From Virgibacillus siamensis (GTDB taxonomy: Bacteria; Bacillota; Bacilli; Bacillales; Amphibacillaceae): a stretch of 64,000 nucleotides of DNA. The notes beneath the pieces are model-generated. The model was not told where the DNA came from and searched no databases. It saw only the letters and a program-made list of their open reading frames with translations. Shown here in pieces: positions 25,518 to 33,316 of the stretch (position 1 is its first letter; every line of letters begins with the position of its first letter). The position numbers were made by a program, and so were the translations under genes. The DNA is taken from contig NZ_FUIH01000007.1 of NCBI RefSeq assembly GCF_900162695.1, positions 496,001 to 560,000 on the forward strand, in the 5' to 3' direction.

Positions 25518-26680
25518 AGCAAATCTGTATTGCCTTTTTGTTGATTTTCTTGCTTTCCGGGTGCTGGGACCGGACCGAAGTCAATGATCTGGCTATTGTA
25601 GCCGGAACTGGTCTTGATAAAACCGAAGACGGTAATATTCTGCTTTCCGTACAAATTATCAATCCCAAGGCTAGTGGAAGCAGCACCGGCGGGAGCAGCG
25701 GCGGACAAACTTCCGGTAATTTGGCGACCGTAAGAGAGGCGGTTGGCAAAACAATTTTCGATGCAAAATCCAAACTGCAGGAACAAGTGCCCAGAAAGCT
25801 TTTCTGGGGCCATAATCGGGCTGTTATTATTGGTCCGAAAATGGCTGAGCAAGGTATTCGAAAACACATTGATTTTTTCGCACGGCATCCATTCCCAAGG
25901 CTGCGTGCATTTACATTTATGACCACTAATAATGTTACCGATGTTTTAAAGGTTATGCCTGCTCTGGAGCGGAGTTCTTCAGAGGTTATGCGTGAAATAT
26001 CGAAAATTAAAGTTGGCATGAGTGTGACTACGAAGGACTTGCTCAATATGCTGCAAGGAAAAGCAACTTCCACAGCGTTGCCGATTGTGGAAGTTATCCC
26101 TGAACCACTTGGGACAGAGGGACTCCGCATAAGCGGTACTGCTATTTTTAACAATGCTAAAATGGTTGGTCAGATTGATGATAAATTGACCAGAGGGATT
26201 CTGTGGCTGCGGGATGCGGTTGATACCGCTTCCGTAACCATCCAGCCAAAAGGCGTAAAAGGCAATATTTCGTTTCATCTGCTCCGGTCCACAACAAAGC
26301 TAATTCCAAAGATAGAAAACGGCAAATGGAAAATAATTGCGCAGATTAAATCATTGGATGATGCCGTGGAAAATGAAACGAAGCTTGATTTAATGAATCC
26401 TGACATTGTAAATAAGCTGGAAAAGCAACTTGCACAAGCTATTGAAGAACGAATTCGGCTTGTACTTAAAAAAGTGCAAAAAGAGATGAAGGCCGATGTG
26501 TTCACTTTTTCTGACGCATTTCATCGTCATTACCCTAAAAAGTGGAAAAAAGTAGAGGGAAATTGGGAGGAGAAATTTCCGGAAGTCCAAGTGGTTATTC
26601 AATGCAACGTCGATATTAAGCGGCCAGGGCGATCCACAGCGCCGGAAGGAGTGCCGCCGGATGAGGTGATCGGCAAATGA
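25514..26680 (+). CDS. spore germinant receptor subunit C lipoprotein (GerAC family)
   Basis: The 388-residue product has a short signal peptide ending LLSGC (Cys17 lipidated by Lgt), then CWDRTEVNDLAIVAGTGLD, the hallmark of Ger(x)C proteins. A low-complexity GSSTGGSSGGQTSG linker near residue 55 lies in the first domain. The three-domain C subunit sits on the outer face of the spore inner membrane. Start and end overlap neighbours by 4 nt each, so the A-B-C-D genes are tightly coupled. It is complete. Confidence 0.93.
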   Translation: MKQICIAFLLIFLLSGCWDRTEVNDLAIVAGTGLDKTEDGNILLSVQIINPKASGSSTGGSSGGQTSGNLATVREAVGKTIFDAKSKLQEQVPRKLFWGHNRAVIIGPKMAEQGIRKHIDFFARHPFPRLRAFTFMTTNNVTDVLKVMPALERSSSEVMREISKIKVGMSVTTKDLLNMLQGKATSTALPIVEVIPEPLGTEGLRISGTAIFNNAKMVGQIDDKLTRGILWLRDAVDTASVTIQPKGVKGNISFHLLRSTTKLIPKIENGKWKIIAQIKSLDDAVENETKLDLMNPDIVNKLEKQLAQAIEERIRLVLKKVQKEMKADVFTFSDAFHRHYPKKWKKVEGNWEEKFPEVQVVIQCNVDIKRPGRSTAPEGVPPDEVIGK

Positions 26681-26901
26681 AACTTGTGATTCTTTTTGGA
26701 ATCATTGTAGTCACGGTTCTAGTGACACTCTATACGTGGCCCAAGATAGCCAAAGATCAGCACAAAGAAAAACGTTCTTATATTGTATTAATGCTGTGTG
26801 GGTTCGTTCTGTCCGTGCTTCTAATGTATTTCCCGAAATTGCCTGGGCCGACTGAACTGATTGACTGGATATTTGAACCGATGGCAAGGGTTTTGGAGTA
26901 G
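26677..26901 (+). CDS. germinant receptor D subunit (small two-helix membrane protein)
   Basis: The 74-residue protein has two membrane helices (about residues 2-20 and 34-53) separated by a basic loop KIAKDQHKEKR. Its position at the end of a gerABC operon with 4-nt overlap identifies it as the D subunit described for GerK and GerVB-type receptors, which tunes the germination response. It is assigned by size, topology and context, not by a strong motif. Confidence 0.75.
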   Translation: MKLVILFGIIVVTVLVTLYTWPKIAKDQHKEKRSYIVLMLCGFVLSVLLMYFPKLPGPTELIDWIFEPMARVLE

Positions 26902-26966
26902 CAGGAAAAAAATTCATTTCTCCATCTGTCTCCTTATAGTATGCTATACAGGGGAGGATGAAAGTA

Positions 26967-27521
26967 ATGACGACAAACTTATATTTTGTGCGACATGCAC
27001 ATTCGGTATATACACCTGATGAATACGGCCGGCCACTGTCGGAGCGGGGTTTTTCAGATGTATCGGCTGTAACCGGTTTACTGGAAAAAAAACAGATTGA
27101 CTGTGTATTCGCCAGCCCGTATAAACGAGCAATCCAAACGGTTGAGGGAATCGCTGCCCGCCTTCAAAAAGAAATACGGATTGAACCTGCCTTCAGGGAA
27201 CGCCGGGTAGCTGAAGTTCCTGTCAGCGATTTTTCGAGCGCTGTTGAAAAATTGTGGCGGAACCCGGAATTTCACTGGCAGGGCGGAGAATCCAACACAC
27301 TCGCCCAAAAAAGGGGAGTTCGCGCTACACTTGACCTGTTGAACAAGCACAATGGTGAGAATGTTGTGATCGGTACACACGGTAACATCATGGTGTTAAT
27401 CATGAACTATTTTAATGATCAATACGATTACGAGTTTTGGCAGAATCTTGCTATGCCGGATATTTATCAACTGACATTTTCCGGGACCAGACTTACAACA
27501 GTAAGAAGAATCTGGGAGTGA
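26967..27521 (+). CDS. histidine phosphatase (phosphoglycerate-mutase-like)
   Basis: The 184-residue product is a branch 1 histidine phosphatase. LYFVRHAHS at residues 5-13 contains the catalytic RHA, with the second arginine in SPYKRAIQT, Glu in FRERRVAE and His in VIGTHGN. All four core residues are present, so it should be active. It may be a broad phosphatase like PhoE or a phosphoglycerate mutase homologue. ATG 26967 has GGAGG 9 nt upstream; an ATG at 26958 touches the SD. It follows the ger operon after a 65-bp gap, with its own SD. Confidence 0.87.
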   Translation: MTTNLYFVRHAHSVYTPDEYGRPLSERGFSDVSAVTGLLEKKQIDCVFASPYKRAIQTVEGIAARLQKEIRIEPAFRERRVAEVPVSDFSSAVEKLWRNPEFHWQGGESNTLAQKRGVRATLDLLNKHNGENVVIGTHGNIMVLIMNYFNDQYDYEFWQNLAMPDIYQLTFSGTRLTTVRRIWE

Positions 27522-27544
27522 GCTGCCCTAACATTTAGCATTTA

Positions 27545-27609
27545 TGCGCGGTTTTGCTTTAGATGTGCGCGATTTCCGTATTTTTTGCGCGAATTTGCAA
27601 GTATGCGCG
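27545..27609. repeat. phased TGCGCG array (4 units)
   Basis: TGCGCG begins at 27545, 27566, 27586 and 27604, giving spacings of 21, 20 and 18 bp. It lies between the histidine phosphatase gene and the convergent niaR gene. The units are self-complementary at the GCGC core, so the array reads the same on both strands. The spacing resembles the ATCAACC arrays elsewhere in the window. Confidence 0.8.
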
Positions 27610-27646
27610 GAAATGGGGTAGAAATTTATAAATTCTACCGCTCCCC

Positions 27647-28186
27647 TTACGACTCCAGCAAAATCCCTTCCACTCGCAACACCTGGCACGCTTTGTCCAG
27701 CTGTTCCTCTGTGTCTGCCTCAATCGCGTGCAGGTGCACGCCATCTGTGAGTCTGGATAATAACGACGCCTCCGTTTGTTTCAGTTTATGTAAAAATGCA
27801 TCGACATCCATGCGGCTTTTGATCATCAGCGAGCCTGTTAAATCTCCATAAATCGGGTGTTCAACCATTACATTTTTAACCTTCACACCATGATCCACAA
27901 GTGTATTCAACTCAAGTGCGGTATCTTCCAGCCGGTGATTGACCACAATTGTGCGCGTGAATTTTGCTGTTTGTCCATTTTCGGTGAAATACACATAACC
28001 GCGTGCTGTTGCCACGATTGGCTCACCTTTTGCCTTCAAAAGGGAAACATCCTGTACAATCACTTGTCTGCTTACATTTGTTTTTTCTGCCAAAATTTTG
28101 CCGGATAATGGTTTTTCAGCATCCTTAAGCCATGTCAAAATCATATTTCTCCGCTCTTCACCAAGTATCTTATTCTCATCCGCCAT
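27647..28186 (-). CDS. niaR: nicotinate-responsive repressor NiaR
   Basis: The 179-residue protein has an N-terminal winged helix (about residues 5-65, with LAEKTNVSRQVIVQDVSLLKAKG) and a C-terminal 3H domain. The conserved histidines are in NHRLEDTALEL, VEHPIYGDL and DGVHLHAI. NiaR (YrxA) represses NAD biosynthesis and nicotinate uptake genes when nicotinic acid is plentiful. ATG 28186 is 8 nt after AGAAGG. It is divergent from a DUF3311/SSS transporter pair, but there is no direct evidence that it regulates it. Confidence 0.92.
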   Translation of the reverse strand: MADENKILGEERRNMILTWLKDAEKPLSGKILAEKTNVSRQVIVQDVSLLKAKGEPIVATARGYVYFTENGQTAKFTRTIVVNHRLEDTALELNTLVDHGVKVKNVMVEHPIYGDLTGSLMIKSRMDVDAFLHKLKQTEASLLSRLTDGVHLHAIEADTEEQLDKACQVLRVEGILLES

Positions 28187-28291
28187 TGGACGCACCTTCT
28201 TTCCACTTTATTCATTGTCTCTATTATAGCAAAACGCTGTGTTGATTCATAAAAAAGTTCTTGAATTGCTGTTACGAATATGTAACTATAT

Positions 28292-28311
28292 ATATGTGTG
28301 TAAAGACATAT
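28292..28311. promoter_or_regulatory. inverted repeat ATATGT/ACATAT in the niaR-transporter gap
   Basis: ATATGTGTGTAAAGACATAT lies between the divergent niaR and DUF3311 genes, 32 bp before the latter. It could be an operator. It does not clearly match a NiaR site that I know, so the assignment is open. Confidence 0.3.
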
Positions 28312-28342
28312 GTAAAAATATGTGCAGAAGAGGAGCATTTAT

Positions 28343-28531
28343 ATGATAAAAAAGAAATCGACCTTTGGCTGGGGTGTGCTGATTGCGGTGTTGATTTTAT
28401 TGGCGTACCTCCTTCCATATACAATTCTTTCCGGTACAAAAGCTTGGTATGGCAGCTTTCTACTCTGGGGGATGATTGGGATTTTAATTATTTTGGCTAA
28501 CATCATGGTCACGAAAAATTGGGGGGAGTAA
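28343..28531 (+). CDS. DUF3311 small membrane protein (YhjC-like)
   Basis: The 62-residue product has two membrane helices (about residues 9-28 and 34-53) with the LPYTILSGTKAWYGSFLLWGM core typical of DUF3311. Such proteins are encoded directly before sodium:solute symporters (YhjC-YhjB in B. subtilis) and probably act as a small subunit; a direct test is lacking. The ATG is 7 nt after GAGGAG, and the transporter starts 1 nt after the stop codon. Confidence 0.85.
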   Translation: MIKKKSTFGWGVLIAVLILLAYLLPYTILSGTKAWYGSFLLWGMIGILIILANIMVTKNWGE

Positions 28532-28532
28532 G

Positions 28533-30011
28533 TTGACTACTAATCTGGTAATCTGGGGAATTATACTTTATATAGTATTGGCAGTATCCGTTGCACTGTT
28601 GTCAAGACGGGGCAATCGATCGGATATGTCCGGCTTTTTCCTTGGCGGACGTAATATGAATGGCATATTGTCAGCGCTCAGTTACAGCGCGACAACGTAC
28701 AGCGCATTTATGATGGTTGGTCTGGCAGGACTCACGTATACCGGCGGTGTCGGTGCCCTCGGGTTTGAGATTGTTTACTTTACAGGTGTGTCACTTGTTG
28801 CGCTTTTCGGGCCGCGTTTTTGGATGGCCGGAAAAAAATATGGCTATGTGTCACCATCAGAAATGGTAGGCGGACGCTATGGAAGCAAAAAGGCAGCTGC
28901 TGCTATTTCACTTGTCAGTTGTCTGTTCCTGATTCCATACTGTGCTGTCCAGCTTGCCGGGGTGGGATATCTGTTACAGGGGATTACTGGTAATACGATC
29001 CCGTTTACGGTCGGGGTCGTCATTGCAACGGTGCTGGCGATCCTGTTTTCCTTTGCGGCGGGAATTCGCTCGGTCGTCTGGACGGATTCGCTGCAGGCCA
29101 TCATTATGATTATTACATCAACAGTCGTCGTGCTGCTCGTCATTCAGGGACTCGGCGGTTTCGGGCAGTTCTTTGATAATCTGCAGGCAAACCATCCGGA
29201 ATCACTCGCAGTGCCGGGAAACGGCTATTTCAGCTTTACCACGTTTCTCGGGCTGACACTTCCATGGTTCTTTTTCAGTCTGTCCAATCCACAGGTGAGT
29301 CAGCGGTTATTTATGCCTGCCTCATTGAAAGGGTTGCGGCAGATGCTGATTGGCTTCCTCGTTTTTGGATTTATTTATACGTTTGTGTCTGTATTGTGGG
29401 GATTTTCCGCATTGCAAATGTTTCCGGATTTGTCGACAGCAGATTTGGCAACACCAAAACTGCTTTCATCTGATCTTGTGCCGCCGGTGCTGGGTGTTAT
29501 TGTGATGGTCGGGATTTTGGCTGCGGCAGTTTCCACAATTGATTCGATCATGCTGACATTGGCTTCGATGTTTGGGCGTGATGTATACGGCAATACGAAA
29601 AAACAGCCGGATGATGCACAGCAGCTAAAAGTGGCCAAGTTTGTAATTCCGGTCATCGCTGTGCTGGCGTTTGCCTTTGCGGAACTGCAGTTAAATCTGA
29701 TAGCAGTGTTGTCTGTTGCTGCTTCATCGGGATTGATTGTTGTTGTCCCATCAATTGTTGGAACATTTTTCTGGCGGCGCGGGACTGCTGCAGGGGTAAT
29801 TTCAAGTGTCACGATCGGTGCATTGCTCGTTCTTGCCATTGAATTTACCGGTATTAAACCATTGGGACTCGCTGCAGGTATTTGGGGACTGCTCGTATCA
29901 ACAGCAATATTTATCGGCATCAGTCTTGTCACAAAAGCACCAACAGAACGAGCCGAAGCATTTATTCATATATTAAAAAAAGAAACAAACCAATCCAAAA
30001 AAGTATCCTAG
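28533..30011 (+). CDS. sodium:solute symporter (YhjB-like)
   Basis: The 492-residue SSS-family transporter has about thirteen membrane segments. Family features include SALSYSATTYSAFMMVGLAG near residues 48-66, the GIRSVVWTDSLQAIIM stretch, and AAAVSTIDSIMLTLASM, which forms part of the sodium site. It starts with TTG after GGGGGGAG and is fused transcriptionally to the DUF3311 gene. Pantothenate, proline or monocarboxylate transporters belong here; the substrate is not determined. Confidence 0.88.
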   Translation: MTTNLVIWGIILYIVLAVSVALLSRRGNRSDMSGFFLGGRNMNGILSALSYSATTYSAFMMVGLAGLTYTGGVGALGFEIVYFTGVSLVALFGPRFWMAGKKYGYVSPSEMVGGRYGSKKAAAAISLVSCLFLIPYCAVQLAGVGYLLQGITGNTIPFTVGVVIATVLAILFSFAAGIRSVVWTDSLQAIIMIITSTVVVLLVIQGLGGFGQFFDNLQANHPESLAVPGNGYFSFTTFLGLTLPWFFFSLSNPQVSQRLFMPASLKGLRQMLIGFLVFGFIYTFVSVLWGFSALQMFPDLSTADLATPKLLSSDLVPPVLGVIVMVGILAAAVSTIDSIMLTLASMFGRDVYGNTKKQPDDAQQLKVAKFVIPVIAVLAFAFAELQLNLIAVLSVAASSGLIVVVPSIVGTFFWRRGTAAGVISSVTIGALLVLAIEFTGIKPLGLAAGIWGLLVSTAIFIGISLVTKAPTERAEAFIHILKKETNQSKKVS

Positions 30012-30038
30012 ATAAACAACAGCAAACTATTTTTTGAC

Positions 30039-30079
30039 AAAATTCGGGTAGTGTCTGGCACAGCCCGAATTTTCTTTTT
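30039..30079 (+). terminator. terminator after the SSS gene, with the GTGTCTGGCAC motif
   Basis: AAAATTCGGG and CCCGAATTTT enclose TAGTGTCTGGCACAG, then CTTTTTC. It is the second copy of a hairpin family seen also at 14632 and 37069. Confidence 0.85.
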
Positions 30080-30084
30080 CGTAA

Positions 30085-30106
30085 AAATGATTGTTAACTA
30101 TCATTT
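30085..30106. promoter_or_regulatory. palindrome AAATGAT-N8-ATCATTT upstream of nanE
   Basis: An inverted repeat centred on GTTAAC lies 12 bp upstream of the -35. It is a candidate operator for the RpiR-type regulator at 36215, by position only. Confidence 0.45.
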
Positions 30107-30117
30107 TAATTTTTATA

Positions 30118-30146
30118 TTGACAGTAAAATGTCAGGGTGTTATAGT
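30118..30146 (+). promoter_or_regulatory. nan operon promoter
   Basis: A perfect TTGACA, a 17-bp spacer and TATAGT precede nanE by 65 bp. It is flanked by a palindrome upstream and a cre-like site downstream. Confidence 0.8.
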
Positions 30147-30152
30147 CTTTGT

Positions 30153-30167
30153 TGAAAGCGCTTTTCA
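30153..30167. promoter_or_regulatory. cre-like site (CcpA) downstream of the nan promoter
   Basis: TGAAAGCGCTTTTCA is one base longer than a perfect cre palindrome (TGAAAGCGCTTTCA). At about +2 to +16 of the transcript it could block transcription under good sugars. Confidence 0.65.
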
Positions 30168-30210
30168 TTATGAATTAATAAATGTATTAACATCAGCAAG
30201 GAGATTACCT

Positions 30211-30909
30211 ATGAATGTATTGGATAAGATTAGCAATAAGTTAATAGTTTCCTGTCAAGCATTGGAAGATGAACCGCTTCATAGCTCATTCATCATGGGG
30301 AAAATGGCTTTGGCGGCATACGAGGGTGGCGCTGCAGGTATTCGTGCAAATACTGTAAGGGACATCCAGGCTATCAAAAAAGAAGTTGATCTTCCCATTA
30401 TCGGAATTGTTAAAAAGGATTTTCCGGGAAGCAATGTTTATATCACGCCGACATTACAGGAAGTGGATGCACTGTATCACGAAGGTGTTGATATTATTGC
30501 ATTGGACGCGACGAAACAGGAACGCCCCAATGGACAAAGTTTTCAGGAATTCTTTTCCGAATTGAAGGAAAGGTATCCCAATCAACTGTTTATGGCCGAT
30601 GTATCAACATTGGAAGAAGGGAAAATTGCGGAACAGGCGGGGGTGGACATTGTTGCTCCAACATTGGCGGGTTATACACCATACTCCAAAGGTACAGTTC
30701 CATTGCAAATCGCTGAAGAACTGGTTCGGAATCTAACAATCCCCGTGATTGCTGAAGGGAATTTTGATACACCGGAAAAAGCAAAAAGTGCCCTCCAGTC
30801 AGGAGTTCATGCAGTAGTTGTGGGGAGTGCCATAACGCGTCCTCAAATTATAACGAGAAAATTTGCAGCAGCTTTGGAAGAAACCAACTTATACGGAAAG
30901 GTGAGATAA
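30211..30909 (+). CDS. nanE: N-acetylmannosamine-6-phosphate 2-epimerase NanE
   Basis: The 232-residue TIM-barrel enzyme turns ManNAc-6-P into GlcNAc-6-P in sialic-acid breakdown. Family segments present are GGAAGIRANTVRDI, LPIIGIVKKD, DIIALDATKQERPNG and IPVIAEGNFDTPEKA. ATG 30211 follows AAGGAG; a longer frame from 30091 covers the promoter and is not real. It is the first gene of the nan operon and is followed 2 nt later by nanA. Confidence 0.95.
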   Translation: MNVLDKISNKLIVSCQALEDEPLHSSFIMGKMALAAYEGGAAGIRANTVRDIQAIKKEVDLPIIGIVKKDFPGSNVYITPTLQEVDALYHEGVDIIALDATKQERPNGQSFQEFFSELKERYPNQLFMADVSTLEEGKIAEQAGVDIVAPTLAGYTPYSKGTVPLQIAEELVRNLTIPVIAEGNFDTPEKAKSALQSGVHAVVVGSAITRPQIITRKFAAALEETNLYGKVR

Positions 30910-30911
30910 AC

Positions 30912-31781
30912 ATGAAAGGTATTTATTCAGCATTGATGTGCTCATTTGATGAAAACGGACAGGTGAACGAAAAGGGTCTGCGTGAAATTGTACGATATAA
31001 CATCGATGTGTCCGAAGTCGATGGGTTATATGTAAATGGAAGTACAGGGGAAAACTTTCTGATTTCCGCGGATCAGAAGAAACGGATTTTTGAAATTGTA
31101 AAAGATGAAGCAGGAGACAGTGTGAAGCTTATCGGGCAAATTGGTGCACTGAATATTGATGAAGCAGTCGATCTTGCGAAATTTGCAACCGATCTCAACT
31201 ATGATGCCATTTCTGCGGTTACCCCGTTTTATTATAAATTTGACTTTGACGAAATAAAGGATTACTACAATACAATTTTAGAGAACGTGGATAATAATCT
31301 GATTATTTATTCCATTCCTGCGTTAACAGGGGTAAATATGAATCTGGAGCAATTCGGGGAGCTGTTTGAAAACGAAAAAGTGATTGGCGTTAAATTTACA
31401 GCACCTGACTTTTTCTTACTGGAAAGATTAAGACATGCATTTCCTGATAAATTAATTTATTCCGGTTTTGATGAAATGCTTCTTTCTGCATCTGTATTAA
31501 ATATTGATGGAGCGATTGGAAGTACGTTTAATGTAAATGGTCAACGTGCGAAACAGATCTTTAATCTTGCCAAAACAGGACAAATTGAAGAGGCTAGGAA
31601 AATTCAAAAAGAAACAAACGACATGATTGCTGCAATTCTTAACAATGGCCTTTACCAGACAATTAAAGAGATGCTGAAAGTAAAAGGCGTTGAAGCAGGA
31701 ATTTGCAGAAAGCCTATGAAATCCCTGGGGGAAAAAGGCATTGCAAAAGCGCAGCAAATTGCGGAACAATATATGAACTAA
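30912..31781 (+). CDS. nanA: N-acetylneuraminate lyase NanA
   Basis: The 289-residue DapA/NAL-family aldolase cleaves N-acetylneuraminate to pyruvate and ManNAc. GSTGE at residues 43-47, Tyr133 and the Schiff-base Lys161 in GVKFTAPDFF match the lyase. The neighbouring NanE and ROK kinase point to NanA rather than dihydrodipicolinate synthase. Start 2 nt after nanE. Confidence 0.95.
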   Translation: MKGIYSALMCSFDENGQVNEKGLREIVRYNIDVSEVDGLYVNGSTGENFLISADQKKRIFEIVKDEAGDSVKLIGQIGALNIDEAVDLAKFATDLNYDAISAVTPFYYKFDFDEIKDYYNTILENVDNNLIIYSIPALTGVNMNLEQFGELFENEKVIGVKFTAPDFFLLERLRHAFPDKLIYSGFDEMLLSASVLNIDGAIGSTFNVNGQRAKQIFNLAKTGQIEEARKIQKETNDMIAAILNNGLYQTIKEMLKVKGVEAGICRKPMKSLGEKGIAKAQQIAEQYMN

Positions 31782-31800
31782 GCGAGAGGGGGATATAAAA

Positions 31801-33294
31801 ATGGGAAGCTTTCAACTAATTGATTATATTATTTTATTTGCCTATCTGTTATTCATTCTGTATATCGGTATCGCAGTAGCAAAAAAAGAAATGAAAGGAA
31901 AGGAATTTTTTAAAGGTGACGGATCCATACCTTGGTGGGTCACTTCTGTAAGCCTTTTCGCAACGCTTTTAAGTCCGATTTCCTTTCTGTCACTTGCCGG
32001 AAACTCCTATTCGGATTCCTGGCAGCTGTGGGTGGCACAATTGGGATTGTTCATTGCAGTGCCAACCGCGATTTATTTTTTCCTGCCGGTATATCGGGAC
32101 TTAAATCTTGATACAGCATACGAATACCTGGAAAAAAGATTTGGCAAAAGCCTCCGGGTTATTGCCAGTGTATTGTTTATTATTTATCAAATCGGCCGGA
32201 TGTCGATTATTATGTATTTGCCATCCATCGCTTTATCTGCGGTAACTGGTATTCATTCGGTTTATATCATTCTGTTTATGGGTATTATCGCCACTGTTTA
32301 TTCTGCTTTCGGCGGCATAAAATCCGTACTGTGGACAGACTTTATACAAGGCGTTGTATTAATTGGCGGTGGAGTTTTTGCATTAATTGTCTTAATATTC
32401 TCCATCCAGGGCGGCCTTCCTGAAGTTTTGGAAACCGGAATAGCAGACAATAAATTCTTTAGTGAAGAAGTTATTTTTGATCCAAATATCCTGAACGACA
32501 GTTTGTTTATTATTTTCCTGGGTGCGGGTCTGTCAACTGCCTTTTCTTATATTTCAAGTCAGGATATGGTACAGCGTTATTTAACAACTACTGATATTAA
32601 ACAAATGAACAAAATGACAATTGGAAATGGTGTATTATCCCTTGGTACTGCCACATTGTTCTTCTTCATCGGAACATCGTTGTATGTGTTTTATAAACAG
32701 CAAATGGGCAGTGACATGCCAACCGGAAATTCTGATTTGATTTTTGCAAACTTCATCGTGGGTGAATTGCCTGCAGGTGTTTCCGGATTATTGATTGCAG
32801 CACTATTTGCGGCTGGCCAGTCAACATTGTCTACTGGATTAAACAGTGTAGCTACAAGCTGGACACTTGATATTCAAAAAATAATCACTCCTGGTCTGAG
32901 TGACAATGCAAGCACTCGTATTGCCAGAGTTGTTTCCTGGATTGTTGGTATCTTCTCGATTATTTTTGCAATTGTTCTTGTGTATACCGACATCAGCTCC
33001 GCATACGAATGGTTTAATGGATTGATGGGATTAATCCTGGGTATCATCGGCGGTACATTTACACTCGGAATAATGACACGAAGAGCGAATGCGAAAGGTG
33101 CACTGCTTGGATTTATTGCCACTACCATCGTTGCAATCTATGTTTCTTACTTTACAGATACAACACTATGGGCATATTCTGTTATAAACTTGATTGCATC
33201 GCTTGTATTCGGATATGTGTTCAGTCTCATCTTTTCAGGAAAAAGCAATGCTGAAGATGAAGATGAAGGATTAACTTTCTATGATATAGGATAA
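31801..33294 (+). CDS. sodium:solute symporter, probable sialic-acid transporter
   Basis: The 497-residue SSS-family protein has about thirteen membrane helices. WWVTSVSLFATLLSPISFLSL (about residues 45-65) and GLSTAFSYISSQDMVQRY are common to SSS sialic-acid carriers of the SiaT/NanT type. In this operon it is the only transporter, so it most likely brings in N-acetylneuraminate with Na+. AGAGGGGG precedes the start. Specificity is an inference from context. Confidence 0.87.
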   Translation: MGSFQLIDYIILFAYLLFILYIGIAVAKKEMKGKEFFKGDGSIPWWVTSVSLFATLLSPISFLSLAGNSYSDSWQLWVAQLGLFIAVPTAIYFFLPVYRDLNLDTAYEYLEKRFGKSLRVIASVLFIIYQIGRMSIIMYLPSIALSAVTGIHSVYIILFMGIIATVYSAFGGIKSVLWTDFIQGVVLIGGGVFALIVLIFSIQGGLPEVLETGIADNKFFSEEVIFDPNILNDSLFIIFLGAGLSTAFSYISSQDMVQRYLTTTDIKQMNKMTIGNGVLSLGTATLFFFIGTSLYVFYKQQMGSDMPTGNSDLIFANFIVGELPAGVSGLLIAALFAAGQSTLSTGLNSVATSWTLDIQKIITPGLSDNASTRIARVVSWIVGIFSIIFAIVLVYTDISSAYEWFNGLMGLILGIIGGTFTLGIMTRRANAKGALLGFIATTIVAIYVSYFTDTTLWAYSVINLIASLVFGYVFSLIFSGKSNAEDEDEGLTFYDIG

Positions 33295-33316
33295 GGAATT
33301 ACAGGTGGGGTTATAA

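Noticed and set aside
28292..28311. A certain NiaR operator between niaR and the transporter pair.
   Set aside because: The inverted repeat is real, but it does not clearly match NiaR sites known to me, so it is listed only as a low-confidence site.
30091..30210. N-terminal extension of NanE beginning MLTIILIF.
   Set aside because: It would start inside the promoter and cre-like region. The ATG at 30211 has a proper SD and fits the family length.
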